Assembly (NCBI GenBank): GCA_029213195.1 | Contig: JARGNI010000020.1 | Coordinates: 1-64,000, forward strand | Direction of reading: 5' to 3' | DNA: 64,000 nucleotides | Source: Verrucomicrobiales bacterium | GTDB taxonomy: Bacteria; Verrucomicrobiota; Verrucomicrobiia; Verrucomicrobiales; DEV007 | Part shown: positions 53,340 to 62,619 of the stretch, piece after piece | Layout of the letters: the number at the start of each line of letters is the position of its first letter | Numbering within the stretch: position 1 is the stretch's first letter | Translations under genes and position numbers: made by a program | Notes under the pieces: model-generated | Seen by the model: only the letters and a program-made list of their open reading frames with translations | What the model was told of the DNA's origin: nothing | Databases searched by the model: none

Positions 53340-54548
53340 TTAGATATCGCGGCGAATCTCGGATCCTTCGAAGTAGACTCGAATGCGATAGGTGGTGTTC
53401 GGGCGAAACTCGATCTCGCCCGTCTTCACGTTGACCCGCTCCGGGATCTTTGAAAGCTGCTTGTCGACGACGGCGTGGTAGCCGCGGTCCGAGAAAATAT
53501 CGATCAGCATCGCCAATGCGAGCGGGTTGGCGAGGACTTCGTCCTCGTTGTTGACGACAGCCCGTCCCGAGATGGCGTGGCGTTCGATGATGGGGATCAT
53601 TTTAACATTGATCAGCTCCACGACTTCGCGAAACAGATCACCATCTTTGCGGGCATACTCATCGAGTCGTTTCACCAACTCCTGCCGAGCATGGACGACC
53701 AGCTCGCTGGCGAGAGGAATTCCGCGGATGATCTCAAAGGTCTCGGGTTCCAATTCGAGAGAGCTCTGATACTGAAGCTCGTTGAGAATATTCTGCTCCA
53801 CCTCTTCGACCGTGCCCTGGGCATTGATGAGGTGATAGAAAAAGACTTCGCGCAACGATTGGAGGGCGTCCCAGGTGCTCTCCTTGAAAATCCGGTAACG
53901 ACGCTTAGCCGCTTCGACATCCAAGTCGGTGGCCCGAAGCTCCTGCAGTTCCCCCATCCCGGTCGCTCGCACTTCTTCGTTGTGCTGGGCGATCTGCCTT
54001 CCTCGAAAGAGCTGACGTTCGACACTGGTCTTTTCATCAACAAAGAGAACCATGACATGAATCGTGGGACGGCGAAAATGGCGCGCCGTCGGAGTATCGG
54101 AATGGCTCCGGTGGAGTTGCCGAACTTTCTCGACGAGCAACTTCATGCACTCGACCTGCACCTTGGTGCGAGGAAATCCGTCGAGGACGGCACCATCGCG
54201 GAATTCCGGCTCAAGCATCTTGCGGAGGAGGATTCCCATGACCTCACGGTCACCGACGAGCATTCCCTTGTCCTTGAGCGCCTTGGCCTCGGGACTGTTG
54301 AGGAGAGAACTCACCACGATCGGAGGACAAGTGAATCCCCGCGCCTTCATGATGAACTCGGTGTTGGTTCCTTTTCCGGAACCCGGGGCTCCCCCCAGCA
54401 GAATGATTTCCTTGGGAAACCGCAGATTCTCCTCGCCTATCTCGTCGACGAGGCCAGTCCAGACATCCAGGAAGATGACCTGGGCATCTTTGATCTCGTT
54501 GTCGGCCAGTTCTTCCGGGGCGACGGCCTCTTCTGCAGGTTTCTCCAT
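53340..54548 (-). CDS. Adenylate-kinase-like protein with large C-terminal extension
   Basis: The product is 402 aa, nearly twice the usual 215. Residues about 40-250 carry the nucleoside monophosphate kinase fold: Walker A GGAPGSGKGT (52-61), a GFPRT motif in LDGFPRTKVQV (123-131) and a LFRGR lid-side motif in the RQLFRGRQ stretch. The zinc-type lid cysteines are absent. Residues about 250-402 are an unfamiliar extension with a long helical part (VVHARQELVKRLDEYARKDG) and a C-terminal beta strand (TTYRIRVYFEGSEI). The real activity may not be AMP phosphorylation. It is convergent with the vWA gene. Confidence 0.85.
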   Translation of the reverse strand: MEKPAEEAVAPEELADNEIKDAQVIFLDVWTGLVDEIGEENLRFPKEIILLGGAPGSGKGTNTEFIMKARGFTCPPIVVSSLLNSPEAKALKDKGMLVGDREVMGILLRKMLEPEFRDGAVLDGFPRTKVQVECMKLLVEKVRQLHRSHSDTPTARHFRRPTIHVMVLFVDEKTSVERQLFRGRQIAQHNEEVRATGMGELQELRATDLDVEAAKRRYRIFKESTWDALQSLREVFFYHLINAQGTVEEVEQNILNELQYQSSLELEPETFEIIRGIPLASELVVHARQELVKRLDEYARKDGDLFREVVELINVKMIPIIERHAISGRAVVNNEDEVLANPLALAMLIDIFSDRGYHAVVDKQLSKIPERVNVKTGEIEFRPNTTYRIRVYFEGSEIRRDI

Positions 54549-54626
54549 TCTTTGCCCTCTCCCGTTTTTGGCCGTGCCGCAAGTCGGAAAATGACCGTCG
54601 ACACGATTCCTCCTCGCGAGGAAGAA

Positions 54627-55430
54627 TCACTTCCCTCCGGCGTCCACCCGAGCCGCGATATCATCGCGCATCGCGAGGACGGAATCGAGATAGGCTTTCT
54701 CCGCCTCTCCGATCTTCGGAAAGCCTTCCCCGGAGATGGGCTGATCCAGTGCGAGACGCATCGCGTTGTGCATGAGATAGCGCCCCGTGACCACATTCAT
54801 GTGAATCGCATCGCGATAGACATCCTCGATCTTCTTAAAAGGCGCTTTCCCGGCCCCGATATCGGTCGCGACCTGGTGGAGTAGATTCTGGGCATAGGTA
54901 AGTCGAAATTCCCGGTCGGGATGCACCCCCCGGAGAGTTTCCAACAGCTTTCGAAAATAGACGGGGCTGTGCTGCATTTTTCCGCCTGCATTTTTCTTGG
55001 CATACTCCTCGACCCGATACTCGGACTTGGCCCAACCGGTGTGGAGAATGATGGTGGCATCCGGCTGCATCGCAATCAACTCGGAGACCACCGCCGCATC
55101 CTCCATCAGCGTGCTGCCATAATGGATCTGGAGGGAAACGTAGTCGTATTGCTTCTCCTTGAGCGCCTGCGGCCACAAGGTCGAAGTCTTCACGCAGGGT
55201 TTATCCGGATTTTCGTAGATGAAAGGAAGACTCTTTCCACAGTCGACATGCCATTGCACATCCCCGTCGAGCTTGGAGGGCACCGTGTCCCAAGTCAGCG
55301 AATTGCCAATCAGGTAGTAGGAAGGTTTCGAAGCTCCCTCTCCAGACTTCTCCCCGGGCTTGTCATCGGCGAAGGCCAACCCACCGATTGAAAGAAGAAC
55401 CCATGCGAAAACAGATATCCAACGAATCAT
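54627..55430 (-). CDS. Exported SGNH-type hydrolase-like protein
   Basis: The product is 267 aa. ATG 55430 gives a signal peptide (MIRWISVFAWVLLSIGGLAF). The first SGNH-like block is LIGNSLTWDTVP (the Ser of GNSLT), and the last is DAIHMNVVTGRYLMHN (Asp-x-x-His), with VSLQIHYGSTL between. The layout fits the GDSL/SGNH esterase fold, likely a carbohydrate or ester hydrolase in the periplasm. It is divergent from the DUF1080 gene by 134 bases. Substrates are unknown. Confidence 0.82.
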   Translation of the reverse strand: MIRWISVFAWVLLSIGGLAFADDKPGEKSGEGASKPSYYLIGNSLTWDTVPSKLDGDVQWHVDCGKSLPFIYENPDKPCVKTSTLWPQALKEKQYDYVSLQIHYGSTLMEDAAVVSELIAMQPDATIILHTGWAKSEYRVEEYAKKNAGGKMQHSPVYFRKLLETLRGVHPDREFRLTYAQNLLHQVATDIGAGKAPFKKIEDVYRDAIHMNVVTGRYLMHNAMRLALDQPISGEGFPKIGEAEKAYLDSVLAMRDDIAARVDAGGK

Positions 55431-55564
55431 GGAGCGATCGTAGAATGGCAGGTGCTCTTCTGCCACTCCCTGATCCCGTCCCACCAAGATAGCGGGTGGC
55501 ACCTTCATGGGCAAAAAAGACATGGCTTCCCCCCTCCTTTTCCTGTCATAGTTCCCGCCGGTCC

Positions 55565-56308
55565 ATGCATCCTCGTCTTCTCATCCCCCTGTTTTCCTTG
55601 ATCCCTCTCGCGTTCGGAATTTCTTCCCCGGATGAAACGCCTGAAGGATTCCGTTCTCTTTTCGACGGAAAGACCCTCAAAGGATGGACCGTTCCAGAGG
55701 GCGACAACGGACACTGGAAAGTCCTCGGCGGGGTCATCGACTACGATGCTCAGTCCGAAGCCCAGGGGGAGAAACATCTCTGGAGTGCCGAAGAGTTCGG
55801 CGATTTTGAACTCCGTATCGACTGGAGGATCAAGGAGACGACAGGATTCTATCCAGTCCCCTATGTCCTCCCCGATGGCTCCTATGTCAGGGACGAGGCG
55901 GGAAAGAAAATCACCCACCCCATGCCCAATGCCGACTCCGGAATCTACCTGCGCGGCGAAGGAAAGTATCAGCTCAACATCTGGTGCTGGCCGATCGGTT
56001 CCGGAGAAGTCTATGGGATTCGGAACAATGAAGACCAGCCGCCGGAAATCCGGGCCGGGGTCACACCGAACCGCAAAGCTGATCGTCCGATCGGGGAATG
56101 GAACACCTTCCAGATCACGATGAAAGGAGACCGTCTCACCGTCGTCCTCAACGATCACCTCATCATCGAAGACGCCCTCCTTCCCGAGATCCCCGAACGC
56201 GGCCGGTTGGCCCTTCAGCATCACGGCGGAAAAAAGGCGGACGGAACCTGGTCCCCCGCTTCCAGCCTGGTGCAATTTCGAAATATCTTTATCCGCGAGT
56301 TGAAGTAA
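55565..56308 (+). CDS. DUF1080 (3-keto-disaccharide hydrolase-type) protein, secreted
   Basis: The product is 247 aa. ATG 55565 gives a signal peptide (HPRLLIPLFSLIPLAFG). Residues about 25-245 match the DUF1080/PF06439 jelly-roll: FRSLFDGKTLKGWTVPEG, a SEEFGDFEL-type strand (SAEEFGDFELRIDWRI), a PNADSGIYLRGEGKYQLNIW stretch and the RGRLALQHHGG strand near the end. PVC bacteria encode many of these; some hydrolyse 3-keto-glycosides. It starts a + strand pair with the TPR-redoxin gene 19 bases downstream. Confidence 0.92.
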   Translation: MHPRLLIPLFSLIPLAFGISSPDETPEGFRSLFDGKTLKGWTVPEGDNGHWKVLGGVIDYDAQSEAQGEKHLWSAEEFGDFELRIDWRIKETTGFYPVPYVLPDGSYVRDEAGKKITHPMPNADSGIYLRGEGKYQLNIWCWPIGSGEVYGIRNNEDQPPEIRAGVTPNRKADRPIGEWNTFQITMKGDRLTVVLNDHLIIEDALLPEIPERGRLALQHHGGKKADGTWSPASSLVQFRNIFIRELK

Positions 56309-56327
56309 TCGCCCTCCCCTTTCCTCC

Positions 56328-58637
56328 ATGAAAAAACGCATTCTCTTTTCCCTCCTTCTCCCTGCGCTCGTCGTTTCCCACGCAGAGGAAGAATCGACTC
56401 CCGCCGAGGAACAGGCTCCAGCCGAAGGACATTCCTACCACGGCGAAGTCTTCAACGAAGGTCCCCGACAGGCCGCGGTATTGATTCCCGGAACGGGAGA
56501 CGTGAGTTTCCCGGTCACGACGAAGAGCGAAGAAGCGCAGAAGTTTTTCGACCAGGGGGTCGGGCAGCTGCACGGATTCTGGGACTTCGAAGCCGAGCGC
56601 AGTTTCCGCCAGGTCGCCGCGATCGATCCCGATTGTGCGATGGCCTACTGGGGCATGGCGATGGCGAACTTCAAGAACAACGCCCGAGGCAAGGGATTCA
56701 TCGAGGAGGCCGTCGAGCGAAAGGAAAAGGTCTCGGAGCGCGAGCAGCTCTGGATCGAAGGCCTCGCGGAATACTTCAAGGACCCCAAGGCGGATCAGAA
56801 GAAACGTCTCCGCGAGTTCGTTCGCTCCATCGAAGAAATCGCGATGGAGAATCCCGACGACATCGAGGCCCAGGCGTTCCTCATGAAGCAGATCTACTAC
56901 AACCACGGCAAGGGTCTCGCCATTCCGAGTCACTACGCGATCAACCTGCTTGCGGAGAAAATTCTCACGGCCGATCCGGACCATCCCGCCAATCACTACC
57001 AGATCCATCTCTGGGACCGGGAGACGCCGGAGAAGGCCCTCAAGGCCGCTGCCAACTGCGGTCCCGCCGCTCCCGGGATCGCTCACATGTGGCACATGCC
57101 CGGCCACATCTATTCGAAGCTCCAGCGCTACGCCGATGCCACCTGGCAGCAGGAAGCCTCGGCTCGCATCGACCATGCTCACATGATGCGATTCCAGATC
57201 GTCCCGGACCAGATTCACAATTTTGCGCACAACAACGAGTGGTGTATCCGCAACTTCGATTTCCTCGGCCAGCATAGTCGTTCCGTCGAACTGGCGACGA
57301 ACATGATCTCGCTCCCCCGTCTCGCGAAGTTCAAGAAAGAGGACGACGACTCGACCTTCGATCCCGGTCGAGGCAGCTGGCAATATGGTCGTCAGCGATT
57401 GCGTGACACCCTCGTGCGCTACGAGCAGTGGGAGGAATTGATTCGCCAATCCGAGAACGGTCTCCTCGTCGTCGATGAAAAATCGATCACCCAGAAAGAT
57501 CACGACCGCTTCGTCGGCATCGCAAAGTTCGAGAGTGGTGATCTCAGTGGTGGCCAGGAGCACCTCGCCGCGCTGACAAAAATTCTCGATGAGAAAACCG
57601 CGAAGCGGGACAAGGCGATGGCGGATGCCGAGACCAAGGCCAAGAACGCGAAGAAGAAGGAGAGCGAGATCAAGAAAGCGCGCGAGGCCGCGGAGAGGAA
57701 TTTCAAAAAGGATATCGAGACCTATCAGAACCTCGTCAACGAGCTCCTCGTTTACGAAGCCCTGACCAAACCTCAACCCGATACCGAGAAGGCGAAAGAA
57801 CTGCTTCCGAAGTTGAAGAACCTCGCCAAATCACGACACGCCCTCCTCTGGCAGCGCGTTGGAAACGGGGAAGAAGCAATCAAGCTGGCCAACGAAGCTG
57901 TCAGCTCCGGAAAGGAGCAGGTTCTCCCTCTCGCCGCCCAGGTCGAGATCCTCGCCGAAAACGAGAAAGCGAAGGAGCTGGGAGAGGCTTTCGAAAAGCT
58001 GCGCACGACAGGACATCTCGCCGATCTCGAGACACCACCCCTGGCGCGACTTGGATCCATCGCCTCTTCGCTGGGTCTTCCCGAAGACTGGAGAACTCCT
58101 CCGGCACCCACGGACGATCTCGGGGAGCGTCCCGATCTCGATTCCCTCGGCCCCTTCCGCTGGTCCCCCCCATCCGCCCCCTCCTTTTCTCTGAAAAATG
58201 AAAAAGGAGAAACAGTCTCCCTGGCCGACTACCAGGGTCGCCCCGTGCTCGTGATCTATTTCCTCGGGCGGGGCTGCACCCACTGCATGGAACAACTCCA
58301 GGCATTCACGCCTTTCGCCGAGAAATATCGCGAGGCCGGAATCGAGATCGTCACGATCAGTACCGACACCGTCGAGGGCATCCAGGAAACCTTCCAGGAA
58401 AACGAAGGAGAGAAATCACCCTTTCCTTTCGTGATGCTGTCCGACCACTCCCTCAATCACTTCAAAGCCTACCGAGCCTTTGATGATTTCGAGGACATGG
58501 CCCTGCATGGCACCTACCTCATCGATGGAAGCCAGCGGATCCGCTGGCAGGACATCAGTTACGAGCCCTTCATGCACCCCGAGTGGTTGCTGGAGGAATG
58601 CCAGCGCTTGCTGGCGATCGACGAGCCGGAGAGCTGA
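56328..58637 (+). CDS. Secreted TPR-like protein with C-terminal thioredoxin/redoxin domain
   Basis: The product is 769 aa from ATG 56328, with a signal peptide (KKRILFSLLLPALVVSHA). The N-terminal two thirds are helical TPR-like repeats (EEAQKFFDQGVGQLHGFWDFEAERSF, then CAMAYWGMAMAN), with a Lys/Ala-rich coiled coil at about 425-475. From about 610 a TlpA/AhpC-type redoxin fold begins: PSFSLKNEKGETVSLADYQG, and the active site GCTHC with Cys650 and Cys653. It should act as a periplasmic thiol-disulfide protein. The neighbour encodes a DUF1080 protein. Confidence 0.92.
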   Translation: MKKRILFSLLLPALVVSHAEEESTPAEEQAPAEGHSYHGEVFNEGPRQAAVLIPGTGDVSFPVTTKSEEAQKFFDQGVGQLHGFWDFEAERSFRQVAAIDPDCAMAYWGMAMANFKNNARGKGFIEEAVERKEKVSEREQLWIEGLAEYFKDPKADQKKRLREFVRSIEEIAMENPDDIEAQAFLMKQIYYNHGKGLAIPSHYAINLLAEKILTADPDHPANHYQIHLWDRETPEKALKAAANCGPAAPGIAHMWHMPGHIYSKLQRYADATWQQEASARIDHAHMMRFQIVPDQIHNFAHNNEWCIRNFDFLGQHSRSVELATNMISLPRLAKFKKEDDDSTFDPGRGSWQYGRQRLRDTLVRYEQWEELIRQSENGLLVVDEKSITQKDHDRFVGIAKFESGDLSGGQEHLAALTKILDEKTAKRDKAMADAETKAKNAKKKESEIKKAREAAERNFKKDIETYQNLVNELLVYEALTKPQPDTEKAKELLPKLKNLAKSRHALLWQRVGNGEEAIKLANEAVSSGKEQVLPLAAQVEILAENEKAKELGEAFEKLRTTGHLADLETPPLARLGSIASSLGLPEDWRTPPAPTDDLGERPDLDSLGPFRWSPPSAPSFSLKNEKGETVSLADYQGRPVLVIYFLGRGCTHCMEQLQAFTPFAEKYREAGIEIVTISTDTVEGIQETFQENEGEKSPFPFVMLSDHSLNHFKAYRAFDDFEDMALHGTYLIDGSQRIRWQDISYEPFMHPEWLLEECQRLLAIDEPES

Positions 58638-58654
58638 TTCGCTCACCGATCGTT

Positions 58655-58687
58655 CAGCAGGGTTGAGTCCATCACCCAACCCTGTTG
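58655..58687. terminator. Inverted repeat between convergent genes, putative terminator
   Basis: CAGCAGGGTTG (58655-58665) pairs with CAACCCTGTTG (58677-58687) with one G-T pair and an 11-base loop. It fills the gap between the TPR-redoxin gene and the convergent FAD oxidoreductase, whose 3' end lies 6 bases away. A bidirectional terminator is likely. Confidence 0.6.
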
Positions 58688-58692
58688 GATCT

Positions 58693-60807
58693 TCACTTCA
58701 CCGGCAGCCACTGGACCGCATCGATGATGACGTAGCCGTCCGAATCGGCATTCCGAATCGTGACCTTTGCGGTTTCCCCGGCTCCAAAAGTCGCGGTCAT
58801 GACTTCCTGGAAGGGTTCGTGCGACGGCTTCTTCTTCTGGCTCACCTCGACGGTCTTGCTGCCGAGAGCATGATGAACTTCCACGGAAACATTCGACGCC
58901 CGATTATCGTTCGGCGGATAAGAAATCCGGACAGAATAAGTGCCCGCCTTTTCCAACTTCGCTGAAAAAGTCGCACTCGCCTCTCCCTTGTTTTCATCAT
59001 TGTCATGCCGATACCCGAACCCCACGAAGGGACCGTTGGCAGAGCTGGTCTTCCAACTGCCTTCCAAGGTGGCCTTTTCATCATCGACCACGATGCCCTC
59101 GAGCTTGGAAAGAGCGAGCCCCTTGCCTCCTGCCACCGGTCCATCGTAGTGTAGAATCTGCCCGTCTTCGAGGAGCTGCTTTCGGAGATCCTCATAGGAG
59201 ACATCCTGCACCGCGAGGTCCCCATCGATCGCGAGCGATGCGGCAGTGGCTGCGCTTTGACCGAGGATCATGAAGACCGGTTCCATCCGGATGGAACCAA
59301 AGGCGATGTGGGAACTGGAGACACAGACGGGAACGACGAGATTCTCACACTGTTCCTTTTTCGGAACGAGGGATCCGTAGGCGATCTCGTAGGGGCCACG
59401 GGTGCTGACGCCGATATCGCCTTCGTTCTGGACGTGTCCATTCTCATCGATGTGACGCTGGACGTTGTGGGAATCGATCGTGTAGGAGCCCATCCCGACC
59501 GAGTTCGGGGTCGGCTGCACCTTGCGGAGTTCATTCTCGGTCATGACGAAATCTCCGATCATCCGGCGCGCTTCCCGGATGTAGAGCTGGTGGGACCAGC
59601 CACCATTTTCCTCGAATTCGTCTTTGGGCAATCCCCAGCGATTCATCTCTTCCTGCACATCCTTGGGCACACGAGGGTCGGTGGCGATGAAGTAGAGTAG
59701 ACCCTGCTGATAGACTTCGTGCTCCCGGATGATCTCTTTTCTTCGCTCGTAGCTCGCCTCGGGGTAGTCCCAGTTGTAGCCGATGTTGTCGAAGCTGAAA
59801 GGGCCATGGTTGTTGGTATCGGTCTTACGATTCGGAATCGGATCGAACTTGCGAAAGACCTCCATGCCCCAGCCCGCTTCGAAGCAGCGAACAAGCAACT
59901 CGTACTGCCCGGGATCGTAGCCATCCGGCTTCGCAAAAGGAATCCGGTTCTCGGGATGATCGGTCAGACACATCCGGAAACAGTAGGCCTGGACCCGCTG
60001 GTCACCAGATCCCTTTTCCCCGGGAGGCTCCGTGCTGATCCGGGGAAGCACGCCACTGTCCGGATCACCGGGAACGACATAGGGGCTCACCGGTTTGTCG
60101 AGCACCTGGAAATGGTGCTGGTGATGGTCAACTCCGGTCTGAACGCCATTCCAATTCTCCCCGTAAACGGCGTTGGCCTCTCGACCGACATGATAGTCGA
60201 CCCCTGCCGTGGCGATGAGGTCGCCTTCATAAGTCGTATCGAGAAAGACTTTACCCGGATACGTTTTCCCGCTCAGCGTGGTGATGGAGACGATACGCCC
60301 ATCCTTCATCTCCACTCCCTTTTCCCGGTCAAGCCACTCGTCGCGATGCACCGGGATGTCGAACTCGGCGACGTATTCTTCGAAAACAGCGCGGGCGATT
60401 CTCGGCTCGAAGATCCACATCGTTTTCTGATCCCCATCGATCGCCGCCGTTCCCTGGCCTTTCCCGCCGTATTCGTCTTTCTCCTGCCACTTCCAGTTTT
60501 CCGGCTTCTGGTACTGCTTGTAGACGCGGTGATAGAAATCTCGAGAAAGCCCGCCGATGACAGCCTTGTTTCCCGTATCGGTCCATCCCAGTCCTCCGCT
60601 CGAAAGTCCTCCGAGAATGGTGTCGGGACTCACGATGATGACGGATTTTCCCATCTTCTTCGCCTGCACGGCCGCGATCACCGCGGCGCAGGTCCCCCCG
60701 TAGATCACGATATCGTGCTCGGATTGTTTTTCCGCCTGGAGAGGGTTCCCTGCCGCCAGCGAACAGGCCAGCAGTCCTGCCAAGAAAGGTTTGGTATTCT
60801 TTTTCAC
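58693..60807 (-). CDS. Exported FAD-dependent oxidoreductase with C-terminal golvesin-like domain
   Basis: The product is 704 aa. GTG 60807 is chosen because it opens the signal peptide MKKNTKPFLAGLLACSLA; the frame stays open 62 codons upstream but without a signal. The FAD domain (PF12831-like) begins DIVIYGGTCAAVIAAVQAKKMG and has GGLSSGGLGWTD and LDTTYEGDLIATAGVDYHVGRE, then a catalytic-type region with DPRVPKDVQEEMNRWGLPKDEF. The C-terminal 120 residues (AKLEKAGTYSVRISYPP, DGYVIIDAVQWLP) are a golvesin/xanthan-lyase-type domain seen in PVC secreted enzymes. The substrate is probably a glycan or sugar. Confidence 0.92.
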   Translation of the reverse strand: MKKNTKPFLAGLLACSLAAGNPLQAEKQSEHDIVIYGGTCAAVIAAVQAKKMGKSVIIVSPDTILGGLSSGGLGWTDTGNKAVIGGLSRDFYHRVYKQYQKPENWKWQEKDEYGGKGQGTAAIDGDQKTMWIFEPRIARAVFEEYVAEFDIPVHRDEWLDREKGVEMKDGRIVSITTLSGKTYPGKVFLDTTYEGDLIATAGVDYHVGREANAVYGENWNGVQTGVDHHQHHFQVLDKPVSPYVVPGDPDSGVLPRISTEPPGEKGSGDQRVQAYCFRMCLTDHPENRIPFAKPDGYDPGQYELLVRCFEAGWGMEVFRKFDPIPNRKTDTNNHGPFSFDNIGYNWDYPEASYERRKEIIREHEVYQQGLLYFIATDPRVPKDVQEEMNRWGLPKDEFEENGGWSHQLYIREARRMIGDFVMTENELRKVQPTPNSVGMGSYTIDSHNVQRHIDENGHVQNEGDIGVSTRGPYEIAYGSLVPKKEQCENLVVPVCVSSSHIAFGSIRMEPVFMILGQSAATAASLAIDGDLAVQDVSYEDLRKQLLEDGQILHYDGPVAGGKGLALSKLEGIVVDDEKATLEGSWKTSSANGPFVGFGYRHDNDENKGEASATFSAKLEKAGTYSVRISYPPNDNRASNVSVEVHHALGSKTVEVSQKKKPSHEPFQEVMTATFGAGETAKVTIRNADSDGYVIIDAVQWLPVK

Positions 60808-61203
60808 AGCATAAGAATAGAAGAGGGAGCTGCTCTCGACAAGCAACTGCTTCACGCCGGAAAAAACGTGACCAATTCTGGAGAATTTAAAATCACGGTG
60901 AGCGTTTTGATAAAGATGTCCCCGAGACGCTTCTTCCAAAAGATCTCGATTGATCGCTTCAACTGCTGCCCCAAAGAGAGAGCACTTCATCATCGATGAT
61001 CAGGGATTCCATGGACCTGCCTCTTTCGACCCGACTCGAATTTTCCCTAAAGGTCTAAGCGGAATACCAACGGGACGCATCATTGTCGGCACTTTCCTCC
61101 CGCAGCTGCGGGACCGCTACATCATAACCATGTAGCGGCGCTGGTGACAACGCCGACCGGGCCGATTTCAGCGAAGAACTCCCTTAACTTTGCGGCATTC
61201 CTC
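60808..61203. other. Intergenic region with a 9-bp inverted repeat
   Basis: The 396 bases between the FAD oxidoreductase start and the DUF1501 gene's end hold no gene I support. CCGCTACAT (61114-61122) and ATGTAGCGG (61130-61138) form a perfect 9-bp stem with a 7-base loop, about 65 bases after the DUF1501 stop, and CCGCAGCTGCGG is a palindrome just before it. There is no T-run, so termination is uncertain. Confidence 0.5.
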
Positions 61204-62619
61204 CTAAGCGAGGATGTCCCGGACCACCGATCCGTGGACATCGGTGAGACGAAAATCCCTTCCTGAGTATCGATAGGTGAGACGCTCGTGATCGAACCCT
61301 AACAGGTGCAGCATGGTCGCGTGCAAATCATGCACGTGAACGGGATTCGATGCCACGCTGAGAGCGAAATCATCGGTCTCCCCGTAGCTCATTCCGCCTT
61401 TGACACCGCCGCCCGCCATCCAAACGGTGAATCCATCGACGTGGTGATCCCGCCCCCAGCGCTCGGGATCCTTCTGGCCCGTTTTCTGGATCGTCGAAGT
61501 CCGACCCATCTCTCCCCCCCAGACGACGAGGGTGTCTTCGAGCATACCTCTCTCTTCGAGATCCTGGAGCAGGGCAGCGATGGGTTGGTCCGATTCCTCG
61601 GCCAACTTCCTGTGCCGCGGGAGCAAGCCACTGTGACTGTCCCACGGTTGCCCGGCCCCATGATAACACTGAATGTATCGAACCCCACGCTCGGCGAGTC
61701 GACGGGCCATGAGGAGATTTCGCCCTACCGGGGTCTTGCCATAGGCTTCCTGGACCGCCTCCGGTTCCTTCGTGACGTCAAAGGCATCCGTTGCCGCGCC
61801 CTGCATGCGGAAGGCCAGCTCCATCGAGTGGATTCGCGAATCGAGTCGCTCGTCTCCGGGCCGGTTGTTCTTGTGTCGCTGATTGAGAAACTGGGTCAGT
61901 CCAAGCTGGTTTCGCTGGGTTCCCGTTCGGATGTCGCTCCGGGTGAGATGCGGGATCATTTCTCCCCCCTTGGCATTGGTCTCGATGTGAGTGCCCTGGT
62001 AGACCCCGGGAAGGAACGAGCTGGTCCAGTTTCTCGACTGAGCCGTAGGCATCCCACTGGGCATAAGAACGACGTAGCCAGGAAGATCCTCGCTCTCCGT
62101 GCCCAGGCCGTAGAGCACCCAGGACCCGATACTGGGGCGGGCGAGAACGGGATGTCCGCAGTTCATCATGAGCAAGCCAGGCGAGTGATTCGCGATCTCA
62201 CTCTGCATCGACCGAATCACACAGAGCTTGTCGGCATGCTTCGCGACATGGGGATACAATTCCGAAATTTCAAGCCCGCTCTCCCCATGCTTCGAAAAGG
62301 AAAACGGCGAGGCCCAGACCGTGCCGACTCGATTTCGCTGGGTCGGCTGGAGGGTCTTCTTGATCGACTCGGGGAGTTCCTTCCCATCGAGTTTGTGCAA
62401 TGAAGGCTTAGGATCGAAGGAGTCGATCTGCGAAGGGCCTCCATTCATGAAAAGATGAATGACCCGTTTCGCTTTCGCCGGAAAATGGGGCTGCCGCGGA
62501 ACGAGGGGTGAATCGAGGGCAGTCGAATTGGCCAACAGATCCGAGGCAGCGAGAGCACCAAATCCGAAACCGAGACGTTGCAGGGCTTCGCGACGCGAAG
62601 TGAGAGAAAATTCGTTCAT
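61204..62619 (-). CDS. DUF1501 protein with Tat-type signal
   Basis: The product is 471 aa. ATG 62619 overlaps the DUF1553 gene's stop (TGATG), so the two are coupled. The N-terminus has an RR motif (TSRREALQRLGFGFGALA), indicating Tat export. The family signatures are visible: RVIHLFMNGGPSQIDSFDPKPSLHKLDG, SELYPHVAKHADKLCVIRSMQ, VVWGGEMGRTSTIQ and DHHVDGFTVWMAGGGVKGG. DUF1501 proteins are sulfatase-fold relatives that always sit beside DUF1549/DUF1553 cytochrome-like proteins in PVC bacteria. The catalytic role is unproven. Confidence 0.95.
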   Translation of the reverse strand: MNEFSLTSRREALQRLGFGFGALAASDLLANSTALDSPLVPRQPHFPAKAKRVIHLFMNGGPSQIDSFDPKPSLHKLDGKELPESIKKTLQPTQRNRVGTVWASPFSFSKHGESGLEISELYPHVAKHADKLCVIRSMQSEIANHSPGLLMMNCGHPVLARPSIGSWVLYGLGTESEDLPGYVVLMPSGMPTAQSRNWTSSFLPGVYQGTHIETNAKGGEMIPHLTRSDIRTGTQRNQLGLTQFLNQRHKNNRPGDERLDSRIHSMELAFRMQGAATDAFDVTKEPEAVQEAYGKTPVGRNLLMARRLAERGVRYIQCYHGAGQPWDSHSGLLPRHRKLAEESDQPIAALLQDLEERGMLEDTLVVWGGEMGRTSTIQKTGQKDPERWGRDHHVDGFTVWMAGGGVKGGMSYGETDDFALSVASNPVHVHDLHATMLHLLGFDHERLTYRYSGRDFRLTDVHGSVVRDILA

